A stretch of DNA of 7,709 nucleotides from Aequorivita sp. Lineage in GTDB: Bacteria > Bacteroidota > Bacteroidia > Flavobacteriales > Flavobacteriaceae. The stretch's first letter is position 1. Each line of letters begins with the position of its first letter. Made by a program: the position numbers and the translations under genes. The stretch lies in the NCBI GenBank assembly GCA_002733915.1, contig NVXN01000014.1:617-8325 (forward strand), read 5' to 3'. Under the pieces are notes generated by a model. It made no database searches. It saw only the letters and a list, made by a program, of their open reading frames with translations, and was not told the origin of the DNA. Of the stretch, positions 6,599-7,709 are shown piece after piece.

Positions 6599-7654
6599 CT
6601 ATTCGTCCTCTTTTAATGCATTCCAACCGCGTGCAATCAAAGGGATTTTTGTTCCCCCACGGCTAATTAAATGTATCCCTTCCCTTTGGTCAGTCATATG
6701 GCCAATAACCGTTAAGTGCGGATTTGCCTTAATTTTTGGATAATCCTCTGTTTTAATTGTGAAGAGCAATTCGTAATCCTCACCTCCACTTAAAGCAATT
6801 GTTGTACTATCAAGATTAAATTCTTCACAAGTTGAAATAACCTGTGGATCCAATGGAATTTTATCTTCAAATAAGTTGCAACCCGCTTTAGAGTTCTTAC
6901 AAATGTGAATAATTTCTGAAGACAAACCATCACTAATGTCAATCATTGAAGTAGGTTTTACGTCCAATTCCTTTAACAAACCTGAAATATCCTTTCGTGC
7001 TTCGGGTTTCAATTGCCTTTCTACCAAATAGGAATAAGGCTCCAAATCTGGTTGTGAATTTGGATTTACCTTATAAACTTCCTTTTCGCGCTCCAAAACC
7101 TGCAGCCCCATATAGGCAGCACCCAGATCGCCCGTTACTACCAAAAGATCGTTTTCTTTGGCGCCGCTTCTATATATTGCTTCGCCTTTATTTACAGTTC
7201 CAATGGCTGTAATACTTATTATCAAGCCCGTTGTAGAAGAAGTGGTATCGCCGCCAACAACATCAACATTATAGATTTTTGCGGCAGCGGTAATTCCTGC
7301 ATAGAGTTCTTCTAAAGCTTCCACAGGAAATCTGTTTGAAACCGCAATACTCACGGTTATTTGAGTGGGTTCGGCATTCATGGCATATACATCTGAAAGA
7401 TTTACAATAACGGCCTTATACCCTAAATGCTTTAATGGGACATAGCTTAAATCAAAATGTACTCCTTCCAAAAGTAAATCAGTAGTTACCACTATTTCTT
7501 TTTCCGAATCAGCGGAAATAACAGCTGCATCATCGCCAATTCCTTTTACGGTTGACTTTTGTTTTATTTTGAAGTTTTTAGTCAGATGGTCAATAAGCCC
7601 AAATTCGCCCAAATTTGAAATGCTCGTGTTGGAATTGTCTTTATTTTCAAACAT
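6599..7654 (-). CDS. thiL: Thiamine-monophosphate kinase
   Basis: ThiL phosphorylates thiamine monophosphate with ATP to give thiamine diphosphate, the last step of cofactor synthesis, in the cytoplasm. The 351-residue protein shows the family signature in order: GIGDDAAV (38-45), TTDLLLEGVHF (57-67), NLSD (85-88), the metal-binding VVGGD region (132-136), a GAKENDLLVVTGDLG block (164-178), DISDGL (239-244) and SGGEDYELLF (289-298). The acidic residues that hold magnesium and ATP in this PurM-like superfamily are all in place, so it should be active. E. coli ThiL is slightly shorter (about 325 residues); the extra length is at the N-terminus and in a segment near 190-207. The ATG at 7654 is preferred because a good promoter lies just upstream and only about 15 polar residues precede the conserved LIDHL helix. 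No other thiamine gene is in the window, and no THI-box riboswitch fits in the 55 bases available upstream. Confidence 0.96.
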   Translation of the reverse strand: MFENKDNSNTSISNLGEFGLIDHLTKNFKIKQKSTVKGIGDDAAVISADSEKEIVVTTDLLLEGVHFDLSYVPLKHLGYKAVIVNLSDVYAMNAEPTQITVSIAVSNRFPVEALEELYAGITAAAKIYNVDVVGGDTTSSTTGLIISITAIGTVNKGEAIYRSGAKENDLLVVTGDLGAAYMGLQVLEREKEVYKVNPNSQPDLEPYSYLVERQLKPEARKDISGLLKELDVKPTSMIDISDGLSSEIIHICKNSKAGCNLFEDKIPLDPQVISTCEEFNLDSTTIALSGGEDYELLFTIKTEDYPKIKANPHLTVIGHMTDQREGIHLISRGGTKIPLIARGWNALKEDE

Positions 7655-7672
7655 ATTGCAGGTTTCTAAAAG

Positions 7673-7687
7673 ATTTTTGGCAAAAAT
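7673..7687. repeat. Palindrome overlapping the thiL -7 element
   Basis: ATTTTTG and CAAAAAT form a perfect 7-1-7 inverted repeat whose right arm is the -7 element of the thiL promoter. It could be an operator, but the arms are mostly A/T and chance is likely. Confidence 0.3.
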
Positions 7688-7709
7688 ACACCATCACAAC
7701 CAATAACAA
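7681..7709 (-). promoter_or_regulatory. Promoter of thiL
   Basis: On the minus strand, TTG (7707-7709) is followed after 18 bases by TATTTTTG (7681-7688), an exact match to the Bacteroidota -7 consensus TAnnTTTG. It ends 26 bases before the thiL ATG, a typical distance. The -33 element sits on the last bases of the window, so it cannot be judged in context. Confidence 0.5.

Noticed and set aside
6997..7212. A 71-codon plus-strand frame antisense to thiL.
   Set aside because: It overlaps conserved ThiL motifs and has no own start context or family likeness.
7655..7709. Possible THI-box (TPP) riboswitch before thiL.
   Set aside because: The 55 bases available are too short for the roughly 100-base element and lack its conserved CTGAGA-type core.
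1..7709. Mobile elements, CRISPR arrays, tRNA or rRNA genes.
   Set aside because: No transposase or integrase motifs, regularly spaced direct repeats, CCA-ended cloverleaf or rRNA-like stretches were seen on either strand.

Overview
The window looks like a chromosomal segment of a Bacteroidota bacterium, most likely of the family Flavobacteriaceae. The evidence is a type IX secretion (T9SS) C-terminal sorting domain, promoter-like elements of the Bacteroidota form (TTG, about 18-21 bases, TAnnTTTG), A-rich leaders without Shine-Dalgarno sites, and low G+C. I cannot fix the genus from sequence alone.

Layout. Positions 1-732 (+) hold the 3' part of a zinc-free medium-chain dehydrogenase/reductase (quinone oxidoreductase type); its start lies before the window. 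Positions 782-1390 (+) encode a small exported cysteine-containing protein of unknown function. Positions 1391-1624 carry no intact gene, but 1413-1541 looks like the tail of a lost membrane-protein gene, and a weak minus-strand terminator lies at 1555-1593. Positions 1625-3892 (-) encode a 755-residue exported protein of about 14 two-component-regulator-type propeller repeats ending in a T9SS sorting domain. The divergent intergenic region 3893-4073 holds candidate promoters for both flanking genes. Positions 4074-5366 (+) encode a complete aminopeptidase P with all metal ligands. A strong hairpin terminator at 5393-5429 ends four bases before the start codon of an alpha/beta hydrolase (5434-6204, +). 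A small zinc-finger-like protein (6268-6513, +) follows from its own likely promoter. Thiamine-monophosphate kinase ThiL (6599-7654, -) converges on it, with a good promoter at the right edge of the window.

The genes do not form an obvious single pathway. Aminopeptidase P, the hydrolase and ThiL are housekeeping-type genes placed side by side, and terminators or promoters between most of them suggest mostly separate transcription units. The left part (1-1624) is visibly more A+T-rich than the aminopeptidase gene and contains the uncharacterised protein and the gene remnant, so it is the more variable end. I see no mobile element, CRISPR array, RNA gene or clear new multi-gene system. The items most worth a second look are the free-standing double-propeller T9SS protein, the two uncharacterised small proteins, and the terminator that abuts the hydrolase start.
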